Assembly (NCBI RefSeq): GCF_946220915.1
Contig: NZ_CAMIHH010000055.1
Coordinates: 1-21,385, forward strand
Length of the DNA stretch: 21,385 nt
DNA from: an uncultured Flavobacterium sp.
GTDB lineage: Bacteria > Bacteroidota > Bacteroidia > Flavobacteriales > Flavobacteriaceae
Reading direction: 5' to 3'
The translations under genes were made by a program, and so were the position numbers. Under the pieces are notes generated by a model. It saw only the letters and a program-made list of their open reading frames with translations, did not search any database and was not told the origin of the DNA. This document shows positions 7,701 to 15,031 of the stretch, piece after piece; position 1 is the stretch's first letter; the number at the start of each line of letters is the position of its first letter.

Positions 7701-7929
7701 AGCGTGCGTCCTGCACACCATTAATGGCATTCTCCAGGGTAATAAGCGTCGATTTTACCAGCACATCGGCACTCGCGCCCGGATAAGCAATAAAGATATT
7801 TACGGTTGTAGGGGCAATTTCGGGAAATTGCGAGGTAGGCAGGCTGAATATGGACAGCGTGCCCACAAATACGATCATGATGGATATAACGATCGCAAAT
7901 ACAGGCCTGTGTATAAACTTGCTAAACAT
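4720..7929 (-). CDS. RND efflux pump, HAE-1 family (AcrB-like)
   Basis: This 1069-aa protein has the typical HAE-1 length. It begins MFSKFIHRPVFAIVISIMI and has two homologous halves, each with one transmembrane helix, a large periplasmic loop and five more helices (12 in all). The proton-relay residues are present: Asp408-Asp409 in GIVVDDAIVVVE, and the Lys of LVGLLGKNAVLIVEFA in the second half. These separate it from the metal-exporting HME pumps in overall pattern. It would drive proton-coupled export of hydrophobic or amphiphilic compounds, probably drugs, bile-salt-like molecules or solvents; the substrate is unknown. It is the middle gene of an adaptor-pump-channel operon, 23 bases after the adaptor gene. 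No regulator gene lies next to the operon. Confidence 0.97.
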   Translation of the reverse strand: MFSKFIHRPVFAIVISIMIVFVGTLSIFSLPTSQFPEIAPTTVNIFIAYPGASADVLVKSTLITLENAINGVQDARYVATDATSAGEATLRVIFEPGTDPNQAVIRVKTRVDQVMPLLPELVQKEGVVITPIQPSMLMYVNLYAKDKSMDEKFLYNYANVNMIPEINRIKGVGRTQILGSRTYAMRIWLNPDRMRAYNISVDEVMKALGEQSIVGRPGRIGQSSGIQAQSLEYVLTYKGRFSEPKEYENVIIRANSGGEAIRLKDIGKAELGSEFFDIYSNLDGHPSASIVLKQNYGSNASDVIADVKTKLEEMKETFPPGMDYKISYDVSQFLDASIEQVIHTLRDAFILVAMVVFIFLGDWRSTLIPILAVPVSLIGAFFALQMFGLSINLVTLFALVLAIGIVVDDAIVVVEAVHAKFEEDPHITPYQAVKKVLGEISGAIIAITAVMVSVFLPISFMSGPVGTFYRQFSITMASAIVISAIVALTLTPVLCAILLKNHHGHERKKNILTKGLDKFNQGFDKMTGRYVGLLRLIVNRRILTFAVLIAFCAGTFYMSSILPSGFIPSEDQGTIYAIIQTPPGSTLETTNMVSQRLQKICEDVDGVESVSSLAGYEIMTEGRGSNAGTCLINLKPWSGREHTVVEVMEELEEKTRGLGAKIEFFEPPAIPGFGASGGFSMRLLDKNTTTDYADFDKINKQFMDELGKRKELTGLFTFFAANYPQYELEIDNDLAMQKGVSIGDAMENLNIMVGSTYEQGFIKFNRFFKVYVQSDPKFRRLPSDILNMFVKNDKGEMVPYSAFMKLVKGQGPNEITRYNMYNSAAIQGLPAKGYTTADAIAAVKEVSEKLPKGYGIAWEGLSYDESNRGNESVYIFLIVLAFVYFVLAAQYESFIIPLAVVFSLPVGVFGTFLVLQMMGLENNIYAQIGLIMLVGLLGKNAVLIVEFAVQKRHEGFTVPEAAIEGAKVRFRPILMTSFAFIAGLIPLLIAHGAGAIGNKTIGGAALGGMLFGTVFGVIIVPGLYYIFGSLADGRKLIKYEEDSSLSESLVHQIDDFSHKEEPDQPKDIE

Positions 7930-7952
7930 TTGTTTCGGATTTAAAGTGTTGA

Positions 7953-9038
7953 TTATTCTGCGTACAGCTCTAAATGAGAAATAACATGCTTAGGATCTTC
8001 CAGCTTGTACCTGATCTTTTCGTTCTCCTTTACAAGGCGCAGGCCTTCGAGAAGTATTTTATCATCTTCAGACAGCCCGCTTTTCACGATGAAAATGTGT
8101 GGCAGCTCGGCAGCAAGGGTTATTTCGCGCGACTTGATCTCGTTGTTTTTGTCGATCACATATACGTATTTCTTTTCAAGCACCTCAAAAGTCACTTTTT
8201 GCGGAATTACCATTGCCCCTTTATACGGCTGTGCCATTACTATAGTACCGGTTTCGCCGTGCCTTAGCAGGCATTTGGGATTTGGAAAAGTTGCCCTGAA
8301 GGCGATGTTGCCGGTTTCGTTGTTAAAATCGGCCTCTATGGTTTCCACCACACCCGGATGACCGAACATCTTGTTGTTGGCCATCATCAGGTTTACATTT
8401 ACTTTATTGCCGGTATCAAGCTTTGACTGTATGTCAAGGTACTCGGCTTCGGGTACGTTGTAGTACACCCACATTTTGCTGTTGTCCGAAAGTTCGGTAA
8501 GCAGGTCGCCCTCGTCCACAAGGCTGCCCAGCCTTACATGGAAACGGTCAATGATCCCGTCAAAAGGCGCGCGTATCTGGGTAAATTGCAGGTGGGTATT
8601 GGATAATGCCAGTTCTGCCTTGGCTTTGTCCAGCTTGGCTTTTGCCATGGCAAGCTCATTAGGGGCTACTACATTGTTCTCGGCCAGCCTTTTTGTATTC
8701 CTGTATTCTATCTCGGCAAAATTGGCCTCGGCTTTGGATTTTTCATATTCCGCTTCATACAGCCGTGGCATGATCTGGAACAATAACTGGCCTTTTTTTA
8801 CGTGCTGGCCTTCGTCAACGTATATTTTTTCGAGGTAGCCGCGCTCCTGTGCCCTCAGTTCTATGTGCTGTATGGACTTTACCTGGGCTACGTATTCCTT
8901 GTTTAAAAGCGTGTCCAGTATAACAGGTTGGGTGGCAAGGAATTCTACATTTTCTTCTTTGTGTTCTTTTTCCCGGTGGCAGGATGCATTCAGTGCCAAA
9001 AGGCCGCCGATGCTTAAAAGCATGATGATCTTCTTCAT
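7953..9038 (-). CDS. RND efflux periplasmic adaptor (membrane-fusion lipoprotein)
   Basis: This 361-aa protein has an AcrA-like order of parts: a lipoprotein-type signal (MKKIIMLLSIGGLLALNASC, Cys20), then a biotinyl-lipoyl half (ERGYLEKIYVDEGQHVKKGQ) and a helical hairpin over about residues 85-140. The second lipoyl half follows (IRAPFDGIIDRFHVRLGSLV), then beta-barrel and membrane-proximal domains. The lipobox is imperfect (Asn at -3), but Cys is well placed. It should bridge the pump and the outer-membrane channel. I choose the ATG at 9038, which begins the signal peptide. The frame is open to a GTG at 9122, but that would add a non-signal-like leader. The pump gene follows after 23 bases. 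Confidence 0.95.
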   Translation of the reverse strand: MKKIIMLLSIGGLLALNASCHREKEHKEENVEFLATQPVILDTLLNKEYVAQVKSIQHIELRAQERGYLEKIYVDEGQHVKKGQLLFQIMPRLYEAEYEKSKAEANFAEIEYRNTKRLAENNVVAPNELAMAKAKLDKAKAELALSNTHLQFTQIRAPFDGIIDRFHVRLGSLVDEGDLLTELSDNSKMWVYYNVPEAEYLDIQSKLDTGNKVNVNLMMANNKMFGHPGVVETIEADFNNETGNIAFRATFPNPKCLLRHGETGTIVMAQPYKGAMVIPQKVTFEVLEKKYVYVIDKNNEIKSREITLAAELPHIFIVKSGLSEDDKILLEGLRLVKENEKIRYKLEDPKHVISHLELYAE

Positions 9039-9169
9039 ATTTGAATTATACGATTTGTTTAGATTTGATTTAAGGGACGTGCAAAAGCACAGATTCATTT
9101 TGGAGAGGGTTAAAAACCCCACTACAAATGAAAAACGAAAAATGCGCGGCGGGATGCCACAGCTTTAAA

Positions 9170-9592
9170 TCAAATCCTGATCACCCGGAACAGTATGTAC
9201 TGCCTGGAAAAGAGAGAATGGAAAGGGGTATTGCAAATAGTGGCCCTCGTAGGGCATTCGGTGAAAACTCCGGGAGCATTTGCATAATAGGCGCTAAGAC
9301 GGTAATCGTTTAGCAGGGCAGGTTTTTTAACCAAATGGAGTTTGCTGATAGACAGTTCCTCCTCTTCATTTTCATTTTGAGATAACTCGATCGTTTCCTG
9401 CTGCTTTTCAAAATGAACTTTGGTATAATTGATGAGGGCGGTGTGGCTGTAAAGGGAAGTAGCAAAGCCATCGTGATTTACGCCAGCTTTAGCGGCGGCG
9501 GCAGAAATCTCCTGGTGTGCATAGGCCTGGCCAAATCCACCTATTAGGATAAGGCAAAGCCATACATGAATGCGCAACAGGTTGTTTTTCAT
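9170..9592 (-). CDS. Small secreted protein of unknown function ahead of the efflux operon
   Basis: This 140-aa protein has a clear Sec signal peptide, MKNNLLRIHVWLCLILIGGFGQAYA, with probable cleavage before HQEIS. The mature part is about 115 residues, with several His, an acidic NENEEEELS segment, two Cys (ECPTRATIC) and the C-terminus QYILFRVIRI. From memory, small secreted flavobacterial proteins with similar -FRVIRI-like tails occur before RND genes, but I cannot name a family. It is the same strand as the adaptor gene, which starts 131 bases downstream, so it may be the first gene of the efflux operon. A TAATTTTG -7 box ends only 4 bases before its ATG, suggesting a leaderless or near-leaderless mRNA. 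Confidence 0.75.
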   Translation of the reverse strand: MKNNLLRIHVWLCLILIGGFGQAYAHQEISAAAAKAGVNHDGFATSLYSHTALINYTKVHFEKQQETIELSQNENEEEELSISKLHLVKKPALLNDYRLSAYYANAPGVFTECPTRATICNTPFHSLFSRQYILFRVIRI

Positions 9593-9596
9593 AGGG

Positions 9597-9604
9597 CAAA
9601 ATTA
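9597..9604 (-). promoter_or_regulatory. -7 box of the secreted-protein/efflux operon
   Basis: TAATTTTG on the minus strand matches TAnnTTTG and sits 4 bases upstream of the ATG at 9592. It is the best promoter candidate for the efflux locus, since I saw only a poor TGCTTTTG-type match in the 131 bases before the adaptor gene. Confidence 0.45.
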
Positions 9605-9685
9605 GTAAGGATTTGGAAATAAACAACAGATTAATTTTAAAAAATCAACCTTAAAATATCCGAAAACGTTGTAAACAGGAGTTTG

Positions 9686-10393
9686 CTACATCTTAAGGAA
9701 AAAATCCTGTGTAAGCGCAGTATATTCCCTGGTGTAAATGTGGCGTGCCGTTTCGATGACAACTTCATCAGCATCAACATCAGCAGCTTCCTTTCGTGAA
9801 AAGGCCATGAGGCTGCGTTTGGTGTCTGATTCCGGCGTGCCTTTTACACGGGTTATTTTTACAGGGTACAGTCCGTTATCTTTGGCAATGGCCAAAAAAC
9901 GTGCTTCTTCTTTATAAGGAAGTATGACGGCAAAGATCCCGGTATCGGACAATAATAAAGATGCCGCTTCGGCCAGGTCTTCAAAAGGCAGCGATGCTTC
10001 AAACCGCGCCCTGTCACGGCTATCATTCCCGCTGGTATGGTCTTCGGTATAAAAGGGAGGGTTGGAAACAATGAGGTCGTATTCGTCTTCGGGCTCTTCC
10101 ATGAATTCATCCAGCCCTGCATGATAGCAAAACAGCCGGTCGCCCCATGGCGAGTTTTCGAAATTATCCACACACTGCTCATAGGCATCATCATCTATTT
10201 CCAGTGCATCTATTTGTTCAGCGTTGCTGCGCTGTGCCAGCATGAGGGCTATAAGGCCTGTTCCTGCGCCAATATCCAGGATGGACGAGGGGCTGTGCCC
10301 AACCGGCGCCCACGCACCAAGCAATACGCCATCGGTGCCCACTTTCATGGCACACTTATCCTGCTGTATGGTAAATTGCTTGAACCGGAACAT
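9686..10393 (-). CDS. trmN6: tRNA1(Val) (adenine(37)-N6)-methyltransferase
   Basis: This 235-aa protein is a class I SAM-dependent methyltransferase of the YfiC/TrmN6 type. The N-terminus FRFKQFTIQQDKCAMKVGTD is characteristic of the family, followed by SAM-binding motif I DIGAGTGL (residues 40-47) and the adenine N6-methylase motif NPPFY (111-115). The enzyme methylates N6 of A37 in tRNA1(Val). The length matches the family. It lies 93 bases upstream of the secreted-protein gene on the same strand, but that gene has its own -7 box and no functional link is evident. A TAATTTTG box at 10419-10426 provides its promoter, with a leader of about 20 nt. Confidence 0.93.
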   Translation of the reverse strand: MFRFKQFTIQQDKCAMKVGTDGVLLGAWAPVGHSPSSILDIGAGTGLIALMLAQRSNAEQIDALEIDDDAYEQCVDNFENSPWGDRLFCYHAGLDEFMEEPEDEYDLIVSNPPFYTEDHTSGNDSRDRARFEASLPFEDLAEAASLLLSDTGIFAVILPYKEEARFLAIAKDNGLYPVKITRVKGTPESDTKRSLMAFSRKEAADVDADEVVIETARHIYTREYTALTQDFFLKM

Positions 10394-10418
10394 AGGCGAA
10401 GTATATTTTTAGCAGGGG

Positions 10419-10426
10419 CAAAATTA
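10419..10426 (-). promoter_or_regulatory. -7 box of trmN6
   Basis: TAATTTTG on the minus strand matches TAnnTTTG, 25 bases before the ATG at 10393. Confidence 0.45.
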
Positions 10427-10502
10427 GGAAAATACATGGAAAAACGGCTTACTTTGTGTTGATTATCATTTGAAAATTATTAAAAATCCCAACAAATTTT
10501 TA

Positions 10503-10532
10503 TTGAATTGTTAGAATACTTCGTTACTTTTG
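10503..10532 (+). promoter_or_regulatory. Promoter of the glutaryl-CoA-dehydrogenase-like gene
   Basis: TACTTTTG (10525-10532) is an exact TAnnTTTG -7 box, with TTG at 10503-10505 as a -33 element at 19-base spacing. The predicted start near 10539 gives a leader of only about 15 nt before the ATG at 10554. It also rules out the TTG at 10530 as the start codon. Confidence 0.55.
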
Positions 10533-10553
10533 CGTGCAACAAAACAAATTATC

Positions 10554-11732
10554 ATGAAACCTGATCTTTTCCAGGCACCTGATTACTACCTGCTGGACGA
10601 ATTGCTTACAGAGGAGCATAAAATGGTGCGCGACGCTGCCCGCGAGTGGGTTAAGCGTGAAGTTTCCCCAATCATAGAAGACTACGCCCAAAAAGCGGAA
10701 TTTCCAACACAGATAATTAAAGGCCTTGCTGACATAGGCGCATTTGGCCCTTACATACCCGAGGAGTACGGCGGCGCAGGCCTGGACCAGATTTCCTATG
10801 GGCTCATCATGCAGGAAATTGAAAGGGGAGACAGTGGCGTACGTTCTACGGCATCGGTACAGTCATCCCTGGTAATGTACCCTATCTGGAAATATGGTAA
10901 TGAAGAGCAGCGTAAAAAATACCTGCCTAAGCTTGCATCGGGCGAATTCATGGGCTGCTTCGGGCTTACCGAACCGGATCATGGTTCGAACCCGGGTGGG
11001 ATGGTAACCAACTTTAAAGACAAAGGTGACCACTACCTGCTTAATGGCGCAAAGATGTGGATTTCCAATGCGCCGTTTGCCGATATCGCAATAGTATGGG
11101 CAAAAGATGAGGAAGGCCGCATCCACGGGCTTATCGTAGAGCGGGGCATGGAAGGCTTTACTACTCCTGAAACACATAACAAATGGTCGCTTAGGGCTTC
11201 GGCTACGGGCGAGCTTATATTTGACAATGTAAAAGTGCCGAAAGAAAACCTGCTTCCTAATAAGTCGGGACTTGGCGGGCCGCTGGGCTGCCTTGATTCA
11301 GCGCGTTACGGCATTGCATGGGGTGCCATTGGCGCAGCGATGGACTGCTACGATACGGCCCTTCGCTACTCTAAAGAGCGTATCCAGTTTGACAAGCCCA
11401 TTGGCGCTACGCAGCTTCAGCAGAAGAAACTTGCTGAAATGATCACAGAAATTACCAAGGCGCAGTTGCTCACATGGAGGCTGGGTGTGCTTCGCAACGA
11501 AGGCAAGGCAACATCGGCACAAATATCCATGGCCAAGCGGAACAATGTAGACATGGCCCTTACCATAGCCCGCGATGCCCGCCAGATGCTTGGTGGCATG
11601 GGCATTACCGGCGAATATTCGATCATGCGCCACATGATGAACCTGGAAAGTGTGGTAACGTATGAAGGTACGCACGACATACACCTGCTTATCACGGGTA
11701 TGGATGTAACAGGCTTCGCGGCTTTTAAATAA
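10554..11732 (+). CDS. Acyl-CoA dehydrogenase, glutaryl-CoA dehydrogenase type
   Basis: This 392-aa FAD-dependent acyl-CoA dehydrogenase has all three family domains. GVRSTASVQSSLVMYPI and GCFGLTEPDHGSNPGG match the substrate and FAD regions of glutaryl-CoA dehydrogenases, and the catalytic base is Glu371 in VTYEGTHDIH, where human GCDH has its Glu. The Arg-Ser pair in VRSTASVQSS corresponds to residues that bind the glutaryl carboxylate. The probable reaction is oxidative decarboxylation of glutaryl-CoA to crotonyl-CoA in Lys/Trp breakdown; a non-decarboxylating variant cannot be excluded. I start at the ATG at 10554, downstream of the -7 box. The gene is monocistronic, with a strong terminator after it and no other lysine or tryptophan catabolism gene in the window. 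Confidence 0.93.
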   Translation: MKPDLFQAPDYYLLDELLTEEHKMVRDAAREWVKREVSPIIEDYAQKAEFPTQIIKGLADIGAFGPYIPEEYGGAGLDQISYGLIMQEIERGDSGVRSTASVQSSLVMYPIWKYGNEEQRKKYLPKLASGEFMGCFGLTEPDHGSNPGGMVTNFKDKGDHYLLNGAKMWISNAPFADIAIVWAKDEEGRIHGLIVERGMEGFTTPETHNKWSLRASATGELIFDNVKVPKENLLPNKSGLGGPLGCLDSARYGIAWGAIGAAMDCYDTALRYSKERIQFDKPIGATQLQQKKLAEMITEITKAQLLTWRLGVLRNEGKATSAQISMAKRNNVDMALTIARDARQMLGGMGITGEYSIMRHMMNLESVVTYEGTHDIHLLITGMDVTGFAAFK

Positions 11733-11751
11733 GATTTTTTACTGTTTATAT

Positions 11752-11783
11752 AAAAGGGATGTAATTTGATTTGCATCCCTTTT
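11752..11783 (+). terminator. Rho-independent terminator after the acyl-CoA dehydrogenase gene
   Basis: AAAAGGGATG (11752-11761) pairs perfectly with CATCCCTTTT (11774-11783) over a 12-nt loop, followed by further T residues. It lies 19 bases past the stop codon. Confidence 0.88.
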
Positions 11784-11875
11784 TTGATTTCTGTCAACAT
11801 GCAGATTTTCAATTCGTCATTTTGTTTTCATTAAAATTTTAAATAAAGTTGCCATTTACACCATAAGGCAGGCAT

Positions 11876-11883
11876 TATTTTTG
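11876..11883 (+). promoter_or_regulatory. -7 box of the DUF3050 gene
   Basis: TATTTTTG matches TAnnTTTG, 67 bases before the ATG at 11951. A TTG at 11849-11851 is a -33 candidate at a slightly long spacing of 24 bases. The leader would be about 60 nt. Confidence 0.42.
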
Positions 11884-11950
11884 CGTTATCCAATAAAGGC
11901 ACGGGTTGCGTTTTTTGGCCGCGCTTCGTAAATTTGTAAAAACTATTGCT

Positions 11951-12736
11951 ATGAATATTTCTACCATCAACAGCAGCATCCTTTCAAAAAGGGAGGTGTT
12001 GTTAAACCACCCATTATACAATAAAGTAAAAACGATTGATGACCTGAGGCATTTCGTGGAGGGCCACGTGTATGCGGTTTGGGATTTCATGTCGCTGCTC
12101 AAGGCGCTGCAGGCCAAACTTACCTGTACCAACACCCCGTGGATGCCAGTGGGAAACCCGGAAATACGCTACCTTATCAATGAGATCGTACTTGCCGAGG
12201 AAACCGACCTCAATGCAGAGGGGCACAGGCAAAGCCACTACGAAATGTACCTGGATGCGATGAAAGCCTGTGGTGCTGACACATCTGGTGTAGAAGTCTT
12301 TTTACAGGATGTGGTGGAAACCCAGAACATCTTTGTGTCGATCAAAAAAAGCAGCCTGCATGAGAATATAAAAGCGTTCCTTGATTTCACTTTCAGGGTG
12401 ATCGAAGAGGGCAAGCCCCACGAGATCGCAGCCGCATTTACCTTTGGCAGGGAAGATCTTATCCCTTCCATGTTTACCGGAATACTTGCCAGCTTCAGGC
12501 AGAATTTTCCGGAAGTGAATCTTGACAGGCTCATTTATTATTTCGAGCGCCATATTGAGCTGGATGCCGACGAGCATGGCCCAATGGCTATGCAAATGAT
12601 AACGGAGCTTTGCGGCGCCGATATGCGCAAGTGGAAGGAAGTTGAAGATGTTGCGTTACTGGCGCTGGAAAAAAGGATCGCCCTGTGGGATGCCATCGAA
12701 GCTACTGTAATGCAGCACGACCTTGCATCGATTTGA
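11951..12736 (+). CDS. DUF3050 family protein, haem-oxygenase-like fold
   Basis: This 261-aa, almost entirely helical soluble protein has the hallmark segments I associate with DUF3050: LLNHPLY (residues 17-23), HVYAVWDFMSLLKALQ (39-54), PEIRYLINEIVLAEETD (70-86), FTFGREDLIPSMF (163-175) and HIELDADEHG (201-210). DUF3050 belongs to the haem-oxygenase-like superfamily. Conserved-looking Glu83/84, His92, Glu168, His201, Asp205 and His209 are placed rather like the metal ligands of haem-oxygenase-like diiron oxidases, though the spacing differs from CADD. No substrate is known. I choose the ATG at 11951. The gene has its own promoter and terminator, so it gives no operon clue. Confidence 0.85.
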   Translation: MNISTINSSILSKREVLLNHPLYNKVKTIDDLRHFVEGHVYAVWDFMSLLKALQAKLTCTNTPWMPVGNPEIRYLINEIVLAEETDLNAEGHRQSHYEMYLDAMKACGADTSGVEVFLQDVVETQNIFVSIKKSSLHENIKAFLDFTFRVIEEGKPHEIAAAFTFGREDLIPSMFTGILASFRQNFPEVNLDRLIYYFERHIELDADEHGPMAMQMITELCGADMRKWKEVEDVALLALEKRIALWDAIEATVMQHDLASI

Positions 12737-12743
12737 TAATAAA

Positions 12744-12768
12744 TATCCCGGGCTCCCGGGATTTTTTT
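12744..12768 (+). terminator. Rho-independent terminator after the DUF3050 gene
   Basis: ATCCCGG pairs with CCGGGAT around a small GCTC loop, followed by TTTTTT. It starts 8 bases past the stop codon. Confidence 0.88.
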
Positions 12769-12800
12769 GTTGAATGCCTGTCAAATAACATAATTTTATT

Positions 12801-12808
12801 TACTTTCG
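12801..12808 (+). promoter_or_regulatory. -7 box of the metalloprotease gene
   Basis: TACTTTCG fits TAnnTTTG with one mismatch, 24 bases before the ATG at 12833, and lies between a terminator and the gene. Confidence 0.35.
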
Positions 12809-12832
12809 GCGCAATTAAATTATTATCAATCA

Positions 12833-14893
12833 ATGAAACACATTTTTACTATTTCAGTTTTTGCTGCTGCGCTTGGCCTGGTGTCGCCGGCAGCAAATGC
12901 CCAGCAAAGGACTGCTAAAAGGTTCGGCAGGCCCGTGGAGTATTCAAAATGCGGCACTACGGAATATGAAGCGCTTTTAAAGCGTAAGAACAGCCAAAGG
13001 GCAACCACTGCCCAGTTTGAGGAATGGATGTCCGAAAAAGTAGTGCATGCAAGGGCGCAGAATTTGTTTAACAGCCTCTTTACAACTACAGACGCTTTCA
13101 GTACCAATGCCGTGGTTACAATCCCGGTGGTTATACATGTCATTCACAATGGCGATGCAGTGGGTAGTAATGAAAACATTGCCGACGGTCAGATCCTTTC
13201 GCAGATCGAGGTGCTCAACCAGGATTTCAGGAGGGAGTTCAATAGCCCCGGGCACAATACCAATCTTGTTGGTGCTGATGCCGAGATCGAATTCTGCCTT
13301 GCCAAACGCGATCCTGCCGGGCTTTATACAACCGGCATCAACCGTTATGACATGGGCTCGGAAGAAGGTTGGGATATTTTTGACGTAGAGGTACTAAAGA
13401 CACAAACGCAATGGGATCCAGCCAAATACCTTAACATCTGGATCGTGAATGAAATGTTCATAGATGGCAGTTTTGGCGTAGCGGGCTATGCACAGTTTCC
13501 GCAGCAATCGGGCCTGCCGGGCCTTGATGGCGGAAGCATATCGGAAGAAGCCAGTACTGATGGTGTTGTTATTGCGGCAAATTGTTTCGGATCGTCCGAC
13601 ATCTATGAGCAGGGATATTACAATCCGGGCCAGGACAAGGGACGGACGGCTACCCATGAGATTGGCCACTTTTTGGGGCTGAGGCACATTTGGGGCGATG
13701 AGGGAAATTGTACCGGAGACGATTTTTGCGATGACACACCTGTGGCAGCGGGACCCAATAACGGCTGTCCGGAGCCTGGCTTTGATTCATGCCCTGACAA
13801 TGACGGGTTTGACATGGTGCAGAACTATATGGATTATACAGAAGATGTATGCCACAACATCTTTACCCTGAACCAAAAGGAACGAATGATGGCGGTGCTT
13901 GCCAATTCGCCAAGGAGGGCCTCGCTGACAACATCTGATGGGTGTGTGCCGGGCGAAGTGCTCGACCTTGACGGATCACTGAACATACAAGGCATCAATC
14001 CGGAATGTGGTACTGTTATCACCCCGGGACTTATATTCGGTAATTCAGGAAATGTAACTCTTACCAGTGCGGCAATAAGCTACCGCCTTGATAATGAAAC
14101 ATCTGTTATTTACAATTGGACCGGCTCGCTTGCAGCAGGCCAGCAAACAACCATATCGTTGCCAGAAGTTACGGTAGCCTATGGCGACCATACGTTTACT
14201 GTAGCCATAACGGCGCTCAACGGAAGTGAAGACCAGGCGCCTGCCAATGATAATAAATCGCAGGCGTTCACCATCGTTTCAGCCTATAATACAACTGACG
14301 TTACCTTTACGATACTTACCGACAATTACGGTTTTGAAACAATATGGCTGCTGGGCGATATCGATGCTGAGCTACCCATTGGTGGAAATATAGATTTCGA
14401 AACCGGTACGCCGGAGATTTATGGCAATAATGAACTGCATACGGTTACCATGCCTGTTTCTAACGGGCAATGCTATACACTTGTAATCATCGATGCCGCA
14501 GCAGATGGCATATGCTGCGGGGGGGGCAACGGCTACTACAGGCTGGAAACAGCCGATGGTACCGTGATTGCAGAAGGCGGCGAGTTTGGACAGCAGATAA
14601 TGCATGAATTCAGGATAGATACCAGCCTTGGCATGGGTGATGTAGCCAAAGGGCTTAACTCCATAAGGTTATATCCTAATCCCGCGAACAGTGTACTGAA
14701 TATTGCGCTGCCGGAAGCCACTGCACTGCCAGACGGATATACCGTGTACAACAGCCTTGGGCAGGTAATGGATTCAGGGAAGTTTACCTCGGCCTTACAG
14801 GCCCTGGACATTGCTCAATATGCCAATGGGGTGTATTTTGTGAAAGTAGCTTCTGGTGACAACTCAAAAACGATCCAGTTCATCAAATACTAA
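12833..14893 (+). CDS. Secreted M43-family (pappalysin/cytophagalysin) metalloprotease with T9SS sorting domain
   Basis: This 686-aa protein has a Sec signal peptide (about residues 1-23, ending in ANA) and a propeptide-like region to about residue 90. The metalloprotease domain has the zinc motif HEIGHFLGLRH (His275, Glu276, His279, His285) and a Met-turn NYMDY near Met333. Four or more Cys around it could form disulphides. After a CARDB-like beta domain (about 385-500) comes a repeat-type domain with DGICCGGGNGYYRL. The end is a type A T9SS sorting domain: IRLYPNPANSVLNI, GVYFVKV and terminal IQFIKY (about 612-686). It should be exported across the outer membrane by the T9SS and released or surface-attached. 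The role is probably extracellular protein digestion. A G8 run at 14519-14526 lies in the coding sequence. Confidence 0.95.
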   Translation: MKHIFTISVFAAALGLVSPAANAQQRTAKRFGRPVEYSKCGTTEYEALLKRKNSQRATTAQFEEWMSEKVVHARAQNLFNSLFTTTDAFSTNAVVTIPVVIHVIHNGDAVGSNENIADGQILSQIEVLNQDFRREFNSPGHNTNLVGADAEIEFCLAKRDPAGLYTTGINRYDMGSEEGWDIFDVEVLKTQTQWDPAKYLNIWIVNEMFIDGSFGVAGYAQFPQQSGLPGLDGGSISEEASTDGVVIAANCFGSSDIYEQGYYNPGQDKGRTATHEIGHFLGLRHIWGDEGNCTGDDFCDDTPVAAGPNNGCPEPGFDSCPDNDGFDMVQNYMDYTEDVCHNIFTLNQKERMMAVLANSPRRASLTTSDGCVPGEVLDLDGSLNIQGINPECGTVITPGLIFGNSGNVTLTSAAISYRLDNETSVIYNWTGSLAAGQQTTISLPEVTVAYGDHTFTVAITALNGSEDQAPANDNKSQAFTIVSAYNTTDVTFTILTDNYGFETIWLLGDIDAELPIGGNIDFETGTPEIYGNNELHTVTMPVSNGQCYTLVIIDAAADGICCGGGNGYYRLETADGTVIAEGGEFGQQIMHEFRIDTSLGMGDVAKGLNSIRLYPNPANSVLNIALPEATALPDGYTVYNSLGQVMDSGKFTSALQALDIAQYANGVYFVKVASGDNSKTIQFIKY

Positions 14894-14912
14894 AAAATAG
14901 TGTTACATACAG

Positions 14913-14944
14913 AGAACCCCGCCATTTTTGAATGGCGGGGTTCT
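14913..14944 (+). terminator. Strong terminator hairpin after the metalloprotease gene
   Basis: A perfect stem of about 14 bp, AGAACCCCGCCATT against AATGGCGGGGTTCT, has a TTTG loop and is followed by a T-rich stretch. It lies about 20 bases past the stop and between converging genes, so it may also stop the minus-strand PH/SHOCT transcript, though there it lacks a T-run. Confidence 0.85.
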
Positions 14945-15031
14945 TGTTTATATTTGGTTCTGCAGGCTGCGTTCTTTTTTTGGTAAAAGTTTGCCGTAAA
15001 TGTAAAATCCCTATAACATCGGGACCGTGTA

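Noticed and set aside
9039..9122. GTG start giving a longer efflux adaptor
   Set aside because: The extension would place a non-signal sequence before a clear lipoprotein signal peptide at 9038.
10530..10553. TTG start for the acyl-CoA dehydrogenase gene
   Set aside because: It overlaps the -7 box TACTTTTG and would lie upstream of the predicted transcript start.
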